The position numbers and the translations under genes are program-made. The notes under the pieces are model-generated. The model ran no database searches, was not told the origin of the DNA, and was given only the letters and a program-made list of their open reading frames with translations. This document shows, one piece after another, positions 1 to 10,136 of a DNA stretch of 64,000 nucleotides (the stretch's first letter is position 1; every line of letters begins with the position of its first letter). This stretch comes from Acidovorax benzenivorans (lineage in GTDB: Bacteria; Pseudomonadota; Gammaproteobacteria; Burkholderiales; Burkholderiaceae_C): the NCBI RefSeq assembly GCF_028680575.1, contig NZ_JAPCKI010000011.1, positions 62,001-126,000 of the forward strand. Direction: 5' to 3'.

Positions 1-401
1 AAATTGCTCAAATGCTTCAAACCGGTGAGGCCGCACTTGCAGTTTGGGGAAATCAACGAGCAGCACCTCTGATCGATCAGGGAGTTCCTCTCAAATTTGT
101 TTATCCGAAAGAGGGTGCCGTCTCGGCTGTAGCTGCAGTTTGCCCAGTGCAAGGAGGACCGCAACCAAAGGTTGCGCAAGCATTTATTCAGTATCTACTG
201 AGTCCTGAAGTCCAAACGTTCTTAGCAACCACAAACGGTTGGGGCCCGGCAAACAAAGATGTCAAGCTCCCACCGGCAGTGGCCGCGAGAGTGATCTATG
301 GACAAGAGCAGCATAATAAACTAATTGCCGTCGACTACAACGTTATTATACCAAATATGCCTGCTTGGACAAGCCGCTGGAATCGCGAAGTCGAACGCTA
401 A
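1..401 (+). CDS. ABC transporter substrate-binding protein, C-terminal part (gene starts before the window)
   Basis: This is the 3' end of a periplasmic binding protein of the spermidine/putrescine or iron (PotD-like) class. The reading frame is open from base 3, so the gene starts outside the window. The roughly 130 visible residues align along their whole length with the C-terminus of the complete receptor at 5011-6042: both have MLQTGE, VYPKEGAV, a GWGP-N-K segment, and end in WTSRWNR-VER. It should capture a small polar solute for an ABC importer whose permease and ATPase are not in view. The sequence is clearly more AT-rich than the paralogue, so it is probably an acquired or older paralogue, not a recent duplicate. 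Confidence 0.85.
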   Translation, partial: IAQMLQTGEAALAVWGNQRAAPLIDQGVPLKFVYPKEGAVSAVAAVCPVQGGPQPKVAQAFIQYLLSPEVQTFLATTNGWGPANKDVKLPPAVAARVIYGQEQHNKLIAVDYNVIIPNMPAWTSRWNREVER

Positions 402-451
402 AAAATTATTAGCAGGGACCTTAATGAGGTCCCATCTTTTAAATAGAAACC

Positions 452-1600
452 ATGAAATATATCAATTCATTGTCAATTTCTTCCATTGCCAAGGCTGAAA
501 TTTTTATTGTTGAAGCCGATTTTGTTACTCCATACAAGCTGTCCTATGGAGTGACTTCAAAAACTCGAGCTGTAATGCTCAAGCTCACTGATGCAGAGGG
601 TCTGGTAGGCTGGGGAGAGGCGAACCCCACACAGCCATTTACCCCGGAATCTCCAGAAGAAGCAGCAGAAGCGCTCAAGAAAATTATCATTCCGGAAATT
701 CTAAAAATTCAACATCCGACAGCAGGGTTAGCAGACAAAATATTAGATGATTTAGTTCCAGGTCATTTGTGCGCAAAAGGCGCGGTAAGCACAGCATTGC
801 TGGACCTACTTGGCAAGCGCTTGCAAGTCCCTGTTGCAACTCTCCTGGGTGGATGTGTACATAAATCTCTTCCCGTCTTGTGGCCACTGGGAAATGGCAC
901 AGCTGAAGATGACATTCAAGTTATCGATAATCAAGCGGCAAAGGGCTTTACCAGTTTCATGTTGAAGATGGGCGCAGCACCTATAAAAGACGAGTTAAAA
1001 AGAGTCGAAGCATTAGAAAAAAAATATGGGAATAGCATTAGATTTATTGCCGATGCCAACCAGGGTTGGAGCATAGAACAGTCGCAGGAGTTTCTTAGAG
1101 GTGCGCGCGGGTCCAAACTAGTGTTTGTGGAGCAGCCAGTCGAAAAATACGACATCGAAGGTATGGCAACTTTGTCGAGGTCGACAGCTCTGCCGCTTTC
1201 CGCAGATGAGTCACTGCAAGGCTTAGGCGAGGCAGCTCAGATCGCTTCACGTGGGGCGGCTAAGATTTTTAGCATAAAGAGTAGTAAGAATGGAGGACCT
1301 CTCCGTGCTCAAAGCGTTGCAATGGTTGCAAAAGCATTTGGCATACGCTGCTACATGAATTCAATGCTTGAATTTGGAATAACCCAAGCTGCGTCCTTAC
1401 AGCATGCCGTAACGATCAACAATTTGGTAGATTTTGGCCATGCATTCATGTCCACGCTCCGCCTCGCAGAAGATCCGACAAATTTTTCAACTTTTATACG
1501 TGAAGGCATCATATACTTTCCTGATGAGGTTGGAATTGGCTTGCAGGTAGATGAAGATCATGTCCGTCGCATGGCAATTGCAAGCTCGCTGGTGCGATAA
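452..1600 (+). CDS. Enolase-superfamily enzyme, muconate cycloisomerase-like
   Basis: The 382-residue protein belongs to the mandelate racemase/muconate lactonizing group, which abstracts a proton next to a carboxylate using Mg2+. Metal ligands are visible as D201 (DANQGW), E227 (VEQP) and D252 (ADES), with the second-face lysine at K276 (SIKSSKNGG). In the lysine pair K-x-K the first position is Met170, so only K172 of that pair remains. This resembles cycloisomerases and dipeptide epimerases, but the substrate cannot be read from sequence. The gene lies 50 bp after the binding-protein gene on the same strand, suggesting uptake and conversion of one compound. It is AT-rich like its upstream neighbour. 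ATG at 452; the ribosome site is weak. Confidence 0.8.
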   Translation: MKYINSLSISSIAKAEIFIVEADFVTPYKLSYGVTSKTRAVMLKLTDAEGLVGWGEANPTQPFTPESPEEAAEALKKIIIPEILKIQHPTAGLADKILDDLVPGHLCAKGAVSTALLDLLGKRLQVPVATLLGGCVHKSLPVLWPLGNGTAEDDIQVIDNQAAKGFTSFMLKMGAAPIKDELKRVEALEKKYGNSIRFIADANQGWSIEQSQEFLRGARGSKLVFVEQPVEKYDIEGMATLSRSTALPLSADESLQGLGEAAQIASRGAAKIFSIKSSKNGGPLRAQSVAMVAKAFGIRCYMNSMLEFGITQAASLQHAVTINNLVDFGHAFMSTLRLAEDPTNFSTFIREGIIYFPDEVGIGLQVDEDHVRRMAIASSLVR

Positions 1601-1647
1601 AGCCAGCTAGATATAATATGAAATATTAGTTACCATTCACCTTGCAT

Positions 1648-1695
1648 GACATAGGCACAACCGCACGAACAAGCCGCGCAAGCGATGCCTATGTC
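1648..1695. repeat. Perfect 10-bp inverted repeat between convergent genes
   Basis: GACATAGGCA at 1648-1657 is matched by TGCCTATGTC at 1686-1695, with a 28-nt spacer. It sits in the 172-bp gap between the plus-strand cycloisomerase and the minus-strand serine ammonia-lyase. A bidirectional terminator is possible, but the long loop and missing T-run make that weak. It could also mark the boundary between the AT-rich left edge and the GC-rich sequence to the right. Confidence 0.4.
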
Positions 1696-1772
1696 CTTTG
1701 GGAGCAACGCGAATGCAGTGGACCTGTAAATTTTCGTTGTTGAACCGCAAAAGGCAATCGCTGTCGCTGGCC

Positions 1773-3170
<1,398 letters not shown>

Positions 3171-3237
3171 GGGATTCTCCAGTTCATTCGGGAACACGGC
3201 CGCTGTGCGGGCCGCGGGCGCATCCTGCCCAGGCAGC

Positions 3238-4812
3238 TCAGGCGGCCAGGCGGAAGGTGCTGACCAAGGCCGTCAGGCGCAGGGACTGCTCGCGCAGCGA
3301 TTCGGCGGCGGCAGCCGACTGCTCCACCAGCGCGGCGTTCTGCTGCGTCATGTGGTCCAGTTCGCCGGCCGCGTTGTTGATGTGGCCCAGGCCCGCGCTC
3401 TGCGAAGCCACCGCGGTGCGGATCTCTCCGATGGTGAGCGCCACGCGCTGGGCGCGCTGCACCACGTCGCCCATGGCCGTTCCGGCCGACGCCGCGCGGC
3501 TGGCGCCGTCGGACACCTGCCGGGCGCTCGCCCCGATCAGCACCCCAATCTCCTTGGCGGCGCTGGCGCTGCGCGTTGCCAGGCCACCGACTTCGCTAGC
3601 AACCACCTGGAAGCCCCGGCCGTATTCGCCGGCGCGCGCAGCCTCCACCGCCGCGTTGAGCGCCAGCAGCTTGGTTTGGAACGCGATGGCGTTGATGACG
3701 CCGGTGATCTCCGCCACGCGCACGCTGCTGATGCGGATCTCATGCATCGCCGAGCTCACCAGCCCCACCAGGCGGCCGCCCTCCTCCGCCATGCGCGCGG
3801 CATCGGTTGCCATTACGCTGGCCTCATGGGCGTAGTCTGCAGACTGCTGCATCTCCGCCGTCAGCTCCACCAGGGAGTTGGAGGTCTCCTGCAGATTGCT
3901 GGCGGCGTTCTCGGTGCGCACGGACAGGTCTTGGTTGCCGCTGGCCACCTCGGTGCTGGCTGTTTGGATAGAGTCGGCGCAGTGGCGGATCTCCGCCACC
4001 AGCGCGCTCAGATGCCGCTGCATGGCCATTACGGCCTGCAGCAAGCGGCCTACCTCGTCGTGCCGCTGCACGACAATCACGGTGCCCAGGTCGCCTGCGG
4101 CGATGCGCTCGGCCATCTCGATGGCCTGGTCGATGGGCTGCTTGACGCTGCGCGCGATGCCGGTGGCCAGCGCCGTCCCCACCAGTAACGCGGCCGCCAC
4201 CAGCGAGCTGACCACCACGACTGCGCGGCGCTTGGCCGTCCTGGCCTGGGCCACGGCCTCGGCGTTCAGCGCCGTCTTCTGCGCGATCAGCGCCTGCACG
4301 TTCTTGCGCCAGGCCTGCTCCACTGGGCTCGCACGCAGCGCAAGCGTTTTGGTGGCATCGACTACTCCGCCTTCGCGGGCCTGCTCCACTGCCTTCCTGA
4401 GCAAGGGCTGGGTCTTGCGGGAGCCCTCGGCCATGTTGCGCCAGAGTTCGCTCTCCGATCCCTCTTCTACCCCCAGTGCCTCGAAGGCGGTGACTGCCGA
4501 TGCATAGCGGCCCTGTGCTGCCTGCATGCCCAAGACCTCGGCGTCCATGGTCTCGGCATCGGTAAGAGAAGCCACGGAGAACAGGGCGACTGACCGCGCC
4601 CGCACCGCCATGTCGTTGATCGCATCAAGCATCTCCTGCGCACGCAGGATCTTGGCATCGCTGACCTCGACGATGTGGCCCATGCGCCGTGACAGGGCCT
4701 CGAACTCGGCCATGCACCATCCGGCGATCAGGACCATGAAGGCCAGCAGAAGACCGTGGCTGAACAGCAGTCGCCGGCCGATGTTCAGACGGGAAAAAGC
4801 CTTGGTGAGCAT
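3238..4812 (-). CDS. Methyl-accepting chemotaxis protein
   Basis: A transmembrane chemoreceptor that signals to CheA/CheW. In order: a first membrane segment (about residues 12-34), a periplasmic four-helix ligand domain, a second membrane segment near residues 195-220, a HAMP domain (SVKQPIDQA to GDLG), and the methylated coiled-coil signalling domain with the conserved tip [14 protein letters not shown]. The tip is slightly atypical: FQTKLLAL where most receptors have FQTNILAL, and EVGGLA where most have EVR-LA. The ATG at 4812 ([12 protein letters not shown]) is preferred to the longer frame from 4878, whose extra Cys-rich residues look non-coding. It lies between a solute receptor and sdaA, so taxis towards an amino acid or its degradation product is plausible. 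Confidence 0.9.
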   Translation of the reverse strand: MLTKAFSRLNIGRRLLFSHGLLLAFMVLIAGWCMAEFEALSRRMGHIVEVSDAKILRAQEMLDAINDMAVRARSVALFSVASLTDAETMDAEVLGMQAAQGRYASAVTAFEALGVEEGSESELWRNMAEGSRKTQPLLRKAVEQAREGGVVDATKTLALRASPVEQAWRKNVQALIAQKTALNAEAVAQARTAKRRAVVVVSSLVAAALLVGTALATGIARSVKQPIDQAIEMAERIAAGDLGTVIVVQRHDEVGRLLQAVMAMQRHLSALVAEIRHCADSIQTASTEVASGNQDLSVRTENAASNLQETSNSLVELTAEMQQSADYAHEASVMATDAARMAEEGGRLVGLVSSAMHEIRISSVRVAEITGVINAIAFQTKLLALNAAVEAARAGEYGRGFQVVASEVGGLATRSASAAKEIGVLIGASARQVSDGASRAASAGTAMGDVVQRAQRVALTIGEIRTAVASQSAGLGHINNAAGELDHMTQQNAALVEQSAAAAESLREQSLRLTALVSTFRLAA

Positions 4813-5010
4813 GACAGGAGCCCCGTGGAAGAATTGCAGGAAGGAACGGCGCAGGCATGCGCCGCATCCGCTGCACAAGGGCGTGAGATGCGCGGCCAGG
4901 CGCCAATGGGGACAGGTCAGGTCAACCGGCGCGGCCGGTCAGCGGCCTGCCTGCATGGAGGGAGGCGGTTCACCCGCGTGCAGGCAAACCATGCTCCATG
5001 CAGGCGCGGT

Positions 5011-6042
5011 TTAGCGCTCCACTGCGCGGTTCCAGCGGCTCGTCCACTCGGCACGCTTGGCATTGATGATGTCGTAGTTGGGCGAAATCAGCGCGCTGAC
5101 CTTCTCGGGCCCGTACACCACGCGCTTGACCACATCGGGTGCCAGCTTGGTGGTTTTGTTGACCGGTCCCCAACCCTGCGAGCCCGCCAGGACCGCCTGC
5201 GAGTCTGCAGACGCCACGTGCTGCAGGAACTGCTGGCCCAGTTTGGCCTGGGGCGCGCCCTCGACCACGCAGGCCGCGGTCATGATCACCACCGCGCCTT
5301 CCTTGGGGTAGACGAACTCCACCGGCGCCCCCTGGTCGGTGACGGCCTGCACGCGGCCATTGCCCCACACCACCAGCGCCCCTTCGCCGGTCTGCAGCAT
5401 CTGCGCCATCTTGCCGGGCGAGGGCTCCCAGGCCAGTACGTTGGGTGCGACCTTCTTCGCCATCACGTCGAAGCCAGGGTCCATCTTGTCTTCGCCGCCG
5501 CCGTTGAGCCGCGACATCATTACCAGCGTGAGCAGGCCGTAGCCGTTGGTAATGGGCGGGATCACCACCTTCTGCTTGTACTTGGGGTCGGCCAGGTCCT
5601 GCCATGAAGTGGGCGCCTTCCAACCGTTCTTGGCGAAAACCTCTTTGTTGTAGGCCAGGCCCGCTGCGATGAAGCCGATGCCGATGGAGCGGTCCCCGAC
5701 CATGCGGGCGTTCGGGTAAAGCTCCTTGATCGCGCCGCCGTCCTCTACCTTGGCGCACAGGCCCTGTCCCACGGCCTGGTACATGGGGCCGTCGTCGATC
5801 AGCGCCACCGAGATCTCCTGCTTGCCCTTTTGCGCCTGCAGCTTGGCCAGGATGTCCGTGGAGTTGCCGGGCACATACACCACCTTGGCGCCGGTCTTCG
5901 CCTCGAACGGGGGAATGATCTTTTCCTTGAACAGCTGTTCGGTAGAACCGCCGTACCCGCCCACATAGATCGTTTCCGCAGCCTGAGCATTCACATGGGC
6001 CGAAATTGCCAGGGCACTTATCACATATAGGCATTTGCGCAT
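5011..6042 (-). CDS. ABC transporter substrate-binding protein (PotD-like)
   Basis: A complete 343-residue periplasmic binding protein for an ABC importer. The first 20 or so residues form a signal peptide ending near NAQA. The mature protein begins TIYVGGYGGSTEQ and follows the two-lobe pattern of the polyamine/iron receptors. AAGGAT precedes the ATG at 6042 at a suitable distance. No permease or ATPase is nearby, so it depends on genes elsewhere or serves chemotaxis with the receptor gene downstream. It is a paralogue of the truncated protein at the left edge of the window. The ligand is not identifiable. Confidence 0.88.
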   Translation of the reverse strand: MRKCLYVISALAISAHVNAQAAETIYVGGYGGSTEQLFKEKIIPPFEAKTGAKVVYVPGNSTDILAKLQAQKGKQEISVALIDDGPMYQAVGQGLCAKVEDGGAIKELYPNARMVGDRSIGIGFIAAGLAYNKEVFAKNGWKAPTSWQDLADPKYKQKVVIPPITNGYGLLTLVMMSRLNGGGEDKMDPGFDVMAKKVAPNVLAWEPSPGKMAQMLQTGEGALVVWGNGRVQAVTDQGAPVEFVYPKEGAVVIMTAACVVEGAPQAKLGQQFLQHVASADSQAVLAGSQGWGPVNKTTKLAPDVVKRVVYGPEKVSALISPNYDIINAKRAEWTSRWNRAVER

Positions 6043-6431
6043 CGGTAGATCCTTATCCGAAAGTCATAGGGAAGTGTGTAGCCCGAAGACATGGCTTGGT
6101 GCCAAAGCCCCTTGCATGTGAAAAATTCTAGTCACAAGGTTGTGCTAGGAATATGTAAATATTCATGGCAACTCATGCTGGTTTGTTATATGAGGTGTGA
6201 CTAAGCAACCCTACTGTAGAAGGTAATCAGACGAGAGACTTGCCGGGGCGGCTATGCGCATCAGGGAGGAAGTTCTGAGGGTGCTCAGGTTCCGCCAAAG
6301 CAAACACCTGCGGTGTCCAAGAAAGCAGTCCACCTCGTGTGTCTGACTCAGTAAACCGTAGATTCGTGCTGGCAATTGGGCGATGAAGCGTCTTCGGTCG
6401 ACACCCAATTCCCCAGAGCCCTCACAAACTG
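6043..6431. other. Intergenic region with a gapped inverted repeat; no gene seen
   Basis: About 390 bp upstream of the binding-protein gene. The part next to the gene (6121-6200) is AT-rich and should hold its promoter. Within it, ATTCTAGTCACAA at 6125-6137 is followed by TTGTGCTAGGAAT at 6140-6152, an imperfect dyad that would suit a dimeric regulator. The rest (6200-6431) has only a 65-codon minus-strand frame without ribosome site or recognisable product, which I do not call. Confidence 0.4.
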
Positions 6432-7337
6432 CTAGCGCTTACGGGTCAGCCGGATCTCTTCCTTGAGCTCCTTGGCGAAAGCCTCGGCCAGCAGCATGCG
6501 CGCGCCTGGGAAGGGAAAAATCACTGCCGAGCGCGAACTCATCTCCTCTCGCACGGGCCGCACCACCACGTTCGGCCCGGCAAAGGACTCCGCTGCCCAG
6601 TGCGACACCAGGGTGATACCGGCACCCGCCGCTGCAAAGCCGCAGGCGATGAGCGAATGCGGGGTTTCCATCACCACATGGGGCACCACATCGGCTTTGG
6701 AGAAGGCGTCGTCGATCTGGTAGCGCAGGAAGCTGTGCTGCGACAGCAGCACCATACGCTCGCCCGCAAGGTCCTTCACCGAGATCTGCCTTTTTGCCGC
6801 GAGCCGGTGGCCCGCCGGGATCACGGCCACCGAACGAGCAGGGTCCAGCGGCTCGATGGAGATGGACGGGCGCGCCATGGGCAGCTCGATCAGGCCGACG
6901 TCGAACTGGCGCGTGGCTACCAGGTCGGCCACCTGGCGCGAGGGCAGGCTCTGCACGAACACCGAGACATTGGGCCGCGTTGACAGAAAGCGCGCCGTTG
7001 CGCGCGGGAGCAGCGATTGCGACAGCGAAGGCAGCGTGGCGATGCGCAGCTCCCCCGCACGCTGGAATCGGATGTCCTGCGCCACCTGGGCCAGCCGGTC
7101 CAGGCTGCCGTAGATGGGTTCGGCCTCACGGTAGAAGGCCTGGCCTTCTGGCGTGGGCACCAGCTTGCGCCCGCGCCGTTCGAACAGCTTATAGCCAATA
7201 CGTGATTCAAGCAGGCTGATGGCGCGACTCACCACCGGCTGCGTCACGTTCATGTGGCGAGCTGCCGCTACTACCGTCCCGGTGCGCATCACGGAATAGA
7301 ACGACTCGACCTGGCGCAGATTCAGCGTGGGCTTCAT
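6432..7337 (-). CDS. LysR-type transcriptional regulator
   Basis: Residues 1-60 form the winged helix-turn-helix (LRQVESFYSVMRTG, then VTQPVVSRAISLLE), and the remainder is the two-lobe effector domain. It is transcribed away from the Bug/flavoprotein operon with about 110 bp between start codons, the usual arrangement when a LysR protein controls the divergent operon. The ATG at 7337 (MKPTLNL) fits the family better than the one three codons upstream at 7346. Its inducer is probably the substrate of the divergent dehydrogenase. Confidence 0.9.
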   Translation of the reverse strand: MKPTLNLRQVESFYSVMRTGTVVAAARHMNVTQPVVSRAISLLESRIGYKLFERRGRKLVPTPEGQAFYREAEPIYGSLDRLAQVAQDIRFQRAGELRIATLPSLSQSLLPRATARFLSTRPNVSVFVQSLPSRQVADLVATRQFDVGLIELPMARPSISIEPLDPARSVAVIPAGHRLAAKRQISVKDLAGERMVLLSQHSFLRYQIDDAFSKADVVPHVVMETPHSLIACGFAAAGAGITLVSHWAAESFAGPNVVVRPVREEMSSRSAVIFPFPGARMLLAEAFAKELKEEIRLTRKR

Positions 7338-7446
7338 GCATAGCATTTGAGCATAAAGTGAAGCGATCTATCGAATTGTCGTTTGCAGTACCGGGGCATA
7401 CGATTCGCTCCATACCGCCGCAACGCCTCTACAAAGGATGCCTTCC

Positions 7447-8493
7447 ATGCCCACGACTCTCCATATGCCTTCCACGCACACACCGATGTGCAGCACCGTG
7501 ACCGCCCCATCGCGCCTGCGCCGTGGGCTGGCCTTGGCCGGTTTGGCTCTGTGCGCCATCGGTAGTGCTGCAGGCTCCGCCCCTGCGCACGCCCAGGCCT
7601 GGCCCAGCAAGCCCATCCGGCTGGTGGTGGGCTTTCCGCCAGGAGGGTCGTCGGACGCCACGGCCCGCATGCTGGCCACTGCGCTGAGCGCCAAGCTCGG
7701 CCAGCAGGTTTTCGTGGAAAACAAGGCGGGCGCCAACAGCATCATCGCCACACAGTTCGTGCGCAGCCAGCCGGCCGACGGCTACACCCTACTGTCGGTG
7801 TCGTCCTCGTTCGCCATCAACCCGGCGCTGCAAAAGCTCAACTACGACATCTACAAAGACTTCACTCCCGTGGCGTTGCTGGGCATCATTCCTCTGTGGA
7901 TGGTCACGCCCAACGACGTGCCAGTGAAGTCCGTCAAGGACCTGGTGGCCCTGGCCAAAGCACAGCCCGGCAAGCTGCCCTACGCCAGCTACGGCTCGGG
8001 CAGCGCGGGGCACCTGGCATCGGAGCTGCTGCTGTCCATGACCGCCACCAACATGATCCATGTGCCCTACAAAGGCACCGGCCCCGGGCTGGTGGACGTG
8101 ATGGGCGGCCAGGTGACGATGATGATGCCGACCGTGGCCTCCTCCGTCACCCTGGTCAAGGAAGGCAAGCTGCGCGCCATCGCAGTAACCAGTGCCAAAC
8201 GCGTCTCGGCCGTGCCGGACGTGCCCACCATCGCCGAGTCGGGCGTGCCCGGCTTCGAGCTGGTGGCGTGGGAAACGATCCAGGTAGCGGCCGGCACGCC
8301 ACCCGAGGTCGTGAACCGCCTGAACGCCACCATCCGCGAGATCATCGCCACGCAGGACTTCCGCGACAAGCTGGTCAAGATCGGCATCGAGCCTGAGCTG
8401 AAGATGGCCCCCGCCGACGTGGCGAAGTTCGTGCGCAGCGAAGCCGAAAAGTTCGACAAGGTGGTGCGCGAACGCAATATCAAGGCCGAGTGA
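7447..8493 (+). CDS. Bug/TctC-family periplasmic solute-binding protein
   Basis: An extracytoplasmic receptor of the tripartite tricarboxylate transporter type. A long N-terminal leader with arginines and a hydrophobic stretch ends at AHAQA; the mature protein starts with the family signature WPSKPIRLVVGFPPGGSSD and contains ENKAGAN and VPYKGTGPG. The ATG at 7438 sits directly on AAAGG, so 7447 with a 9-nt spacing is preferred; 7489 is also possible. It is the first gene of an operon with a flavin dehydrogenase and RidA, suggesting it binds the amine or amino acid that the dehydrogenase oxidises. No TctA or TctB membrane subunits are present. Confidence 0.9.
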   Translation: MPTTLHMPSTHTPMCSTVTAPSRLRRGLALAGLALCAIGSAAGSAPAHAQAWPSKPIRLVVGFPPGGSSDATARMLATALSAKLGQQVFVENKAGANSIIATQFVRSQPADGYTLLSVSSSFAINPALQKLNYDIYKDFTPVALLGIIPLWMVTPNDVPVKSVKDLVALAKAQPGKLPYASYGSGSAGHLASELLLSMTATNMIHVPYKGTGPGLVDVMGGQVTMMMPTVASSVTLVKEGKLRAIAVTSAKRVSAVPDVPTIAESGVPGFELVAWETIQVAAGTPPEVVNRLNATIREIIATQDFRDKLVKIGIEPELKMAPADVAKFVRSEAEKFDKVVRERNIKAE

Positions 8494-8674
8494 GTCCAGC
8501 GCCCTCAGTCAAGAGCGAGCACGCTGCGGCCTGGGATTCCCGGGCCGTGCGCCATTGCCGTCCCCACCTGCTTCAGAAGAACCACCCCATGACACATCTC
8601 AACGCCCCCGAGCGGGCGCCAGGGGCAGCTGCGTCCGCCCCAGGGCAGCCCCATCCTTCGGCAGGAGGCCCACA

Positions 8675-9814
8675 GTGAACAACAACCCCTCGAACAACGC
8701 CCCCCGCGACATCGACACCATGGTGGTGGGCGGTGGTGTGGTGGGCATGTCCATCGCCTACGGCATGGCGCGCGCCGGCGACCGGGTCTGCGTGCTCGAC
8801 GGCGAAGACGACGCACTGCGTGCCTCGCGCGGCAACTTCGGCCTGGTCTGGGTCCAGAACAAGGGCCTGGGCCGCACACCCTATGCGCAATGGACCATGC
8901 AGTCGGCCCGCACATGGCAGGCGCTGGCCACCGAACTGCAAGAGCTGACCGGCACGGACGTGGAACTGCAGCAGCCCGGTGGACTGAGCATGAGCTTCGA
9001 CGAAAAGACGCTGCAGGCATCAAGCGCCAAGCTCGACGCACTGGGCCGGGAACTGGGCATCACCTACCCTTACGAGGTCCTTGACGCCGACCGGCTGCGC
9101 CAGATCACCCCAGGAATCGGCCCCGATGTGGTAGGTGCCATCTACTGCCCGCTGGACGGTCACGTGAGCCCGCTGCGCACCTTGCGTGCGCTGGTGCATG
9201 CCTACCAGTTGCGTGGCGGGCAGCGCGTTGCAGGTGCCACGGTCGATCGCATCGAATACCGCGGCGGCGAATTCCAGGTTCATGCCGGCGACCGCAGTTG
9301 GACGGCCGGCCGTGTGGTGCTGGCCGCCGGCTTGGCCAACCGCGAACTGGCGCCACTGGTAGGACTGAATGCGCCGGTGCGCCCGGTGCGCGGCCAGTTA
9401 ATGGTGACTGAACGCATGCAGCCATTCCTACACCACCCCTGCCACTTCGTGCGCCAGACGGGCGAAGGCACGGTGCAGATTGGCGATTCGAAGGAAGAGG
9501 TGGGCTTGGATGACGGCACCACCATTCCCGAGATGGCGCGCATCGCCGCGCGCGCAGTGCGGTGCTTTCCCATTCTGGCGAGCGCCAACATCGTGCGCAC
9601 CTGGGGTGCGCTGCGCGTGATGACTCCTGACGGCTACCCCATCTACCAGGAATCGGCACAGTGCCCCGGCGCCTACGTCGTCACCTGCCACAGCGGCATC
9701 ACGCTCGCCCCCGCCCATGCCGGTCCCCTTGTGGACTGGATGCGCACTGGCACCGAACCGGCGGAGCTCCGGGGTTTCAAAGCGGAGCGTTTCGACCATG
9801 TTCAAGCCCATTGA
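8675..9814 (+). CDS. FAD-dependent oxidoreductase of the D-amino-acid oxidase fold (catalytic subunit)
   Basis: 379 residues. An FAD-binding GGGVVG dinucleotide motif lies near the N-terminus and the remainder follows the glycine/D-amino-acid oxidase fold (DAO), as in HcnC, opine oxidase OoxB and hydroxyproline dehydrogenase beta subunits. The start is the GTG at 8675 because AGGAGG lies 6 nt upstream (8663-8668); the longer open frame from 8555 is not supported. Its 3' end overlaps the iron-sulfur subunit gene by 17 bp, and a second flavoprotein follows, which points to a heteromeric dehydrogenase passing electrons to the respiratory chain and not to oxygen. Substrate: a secondary amine or D-amino acid, unresolved. 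Confidence 0.87.
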   Translation: MNNNPSNNAPRDIDTMVVGGGVVGMSIAYGMARAGDRVCVLDGEDDALRASRGNFGLVWVQNKGLGRTPYAQWTMQSARTWQALATELQELTGTDVELQQPGGLSMSFDEKTLQASSAKLDALGRELGITYPYEVLDADRLRQITPGIGPDVVGAIYCPLDGHVSPLRTLRALVHAYQLRGGQRVAGATVDRIEYRGGEFQVHAGDRSWTAGRVVLAAGLANRELAPLVGLNAPVRPVRGQLMVTERMQPFLHHPCHFVRQTGEGTVQIGDSKEEVGLDDGTTIPEMARIAARAVRCFPILASANIVRTWGALRVMTPDGYPIYQESAQCPGAYVVTCHSGITLAPAHAGPLVDWMRTGTEPAELRGFKAERFDHVQAH

Positions 9815-10136
9815 TGCCTTGCCGGCGGCCGAGCAGCCGGCCACCCTGTTCATCGAGGTGGAGGGCCGCACCGTGGCGGCCCGCGCCGGCCAGACCCTGG
9901 CCACGGCCCTGCTGGGTGCGGGCGTGGTGCCGTTTCGGCGCACCGCCGTTTCGAGCGCTCCACGGGCGCCGCTATGCCTGATGGGCGTGTGCTTCGACTG
10001 CCTGGTGGAAGTAGATGGCGCGCAGAACGTGCAGTCGTGCATGGTCGAGGTGCGCCAGGGCATGCAGGTGCGCTTACCCACTGGGGCACGCCGCGTGGAT
10101 ACCACGGTATCGGATACAGCGGGAGGTGCAGCATGA
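9798..10136 (+). CDS. [2Fe-2S] subunit of the flavin dehydrogenase (HcnA-like)
   Basis: A 112-residue iron-sulfur protein of the HcnA/OoxA-gamma class. The cysteine pattern C-x4-C-x2-C followed by a further Cys 11 residues later (CLMGVCFDC, then SC) begins near residue 60 and would bind one [2Fe-2S] cluster. It overlaps the upstream flavoprotein gene by 17 bp and the downstream one by 4 bp (ATGA), so the three subunits are translationally coupled. It probably carries electrons between the two flavin subunits. Confidence 0.85.
   Translation: MFKPIDALPAAEQPATLFIEVEGRTVAARAGQTLATALLGAGVVPFRRTAVSSAPRAPLCLMGVCFDCLVEVDGAQNVQSCMVEVRQGMQVRLPTGARRVDTTVSDTAGGAA

Noticed and set aside
6211-6408. A 65-codon minus-strand frame between LysR and the ABC receptor
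   Set aside because: No ribosome site, no recognisable domain; treated as intergenic.
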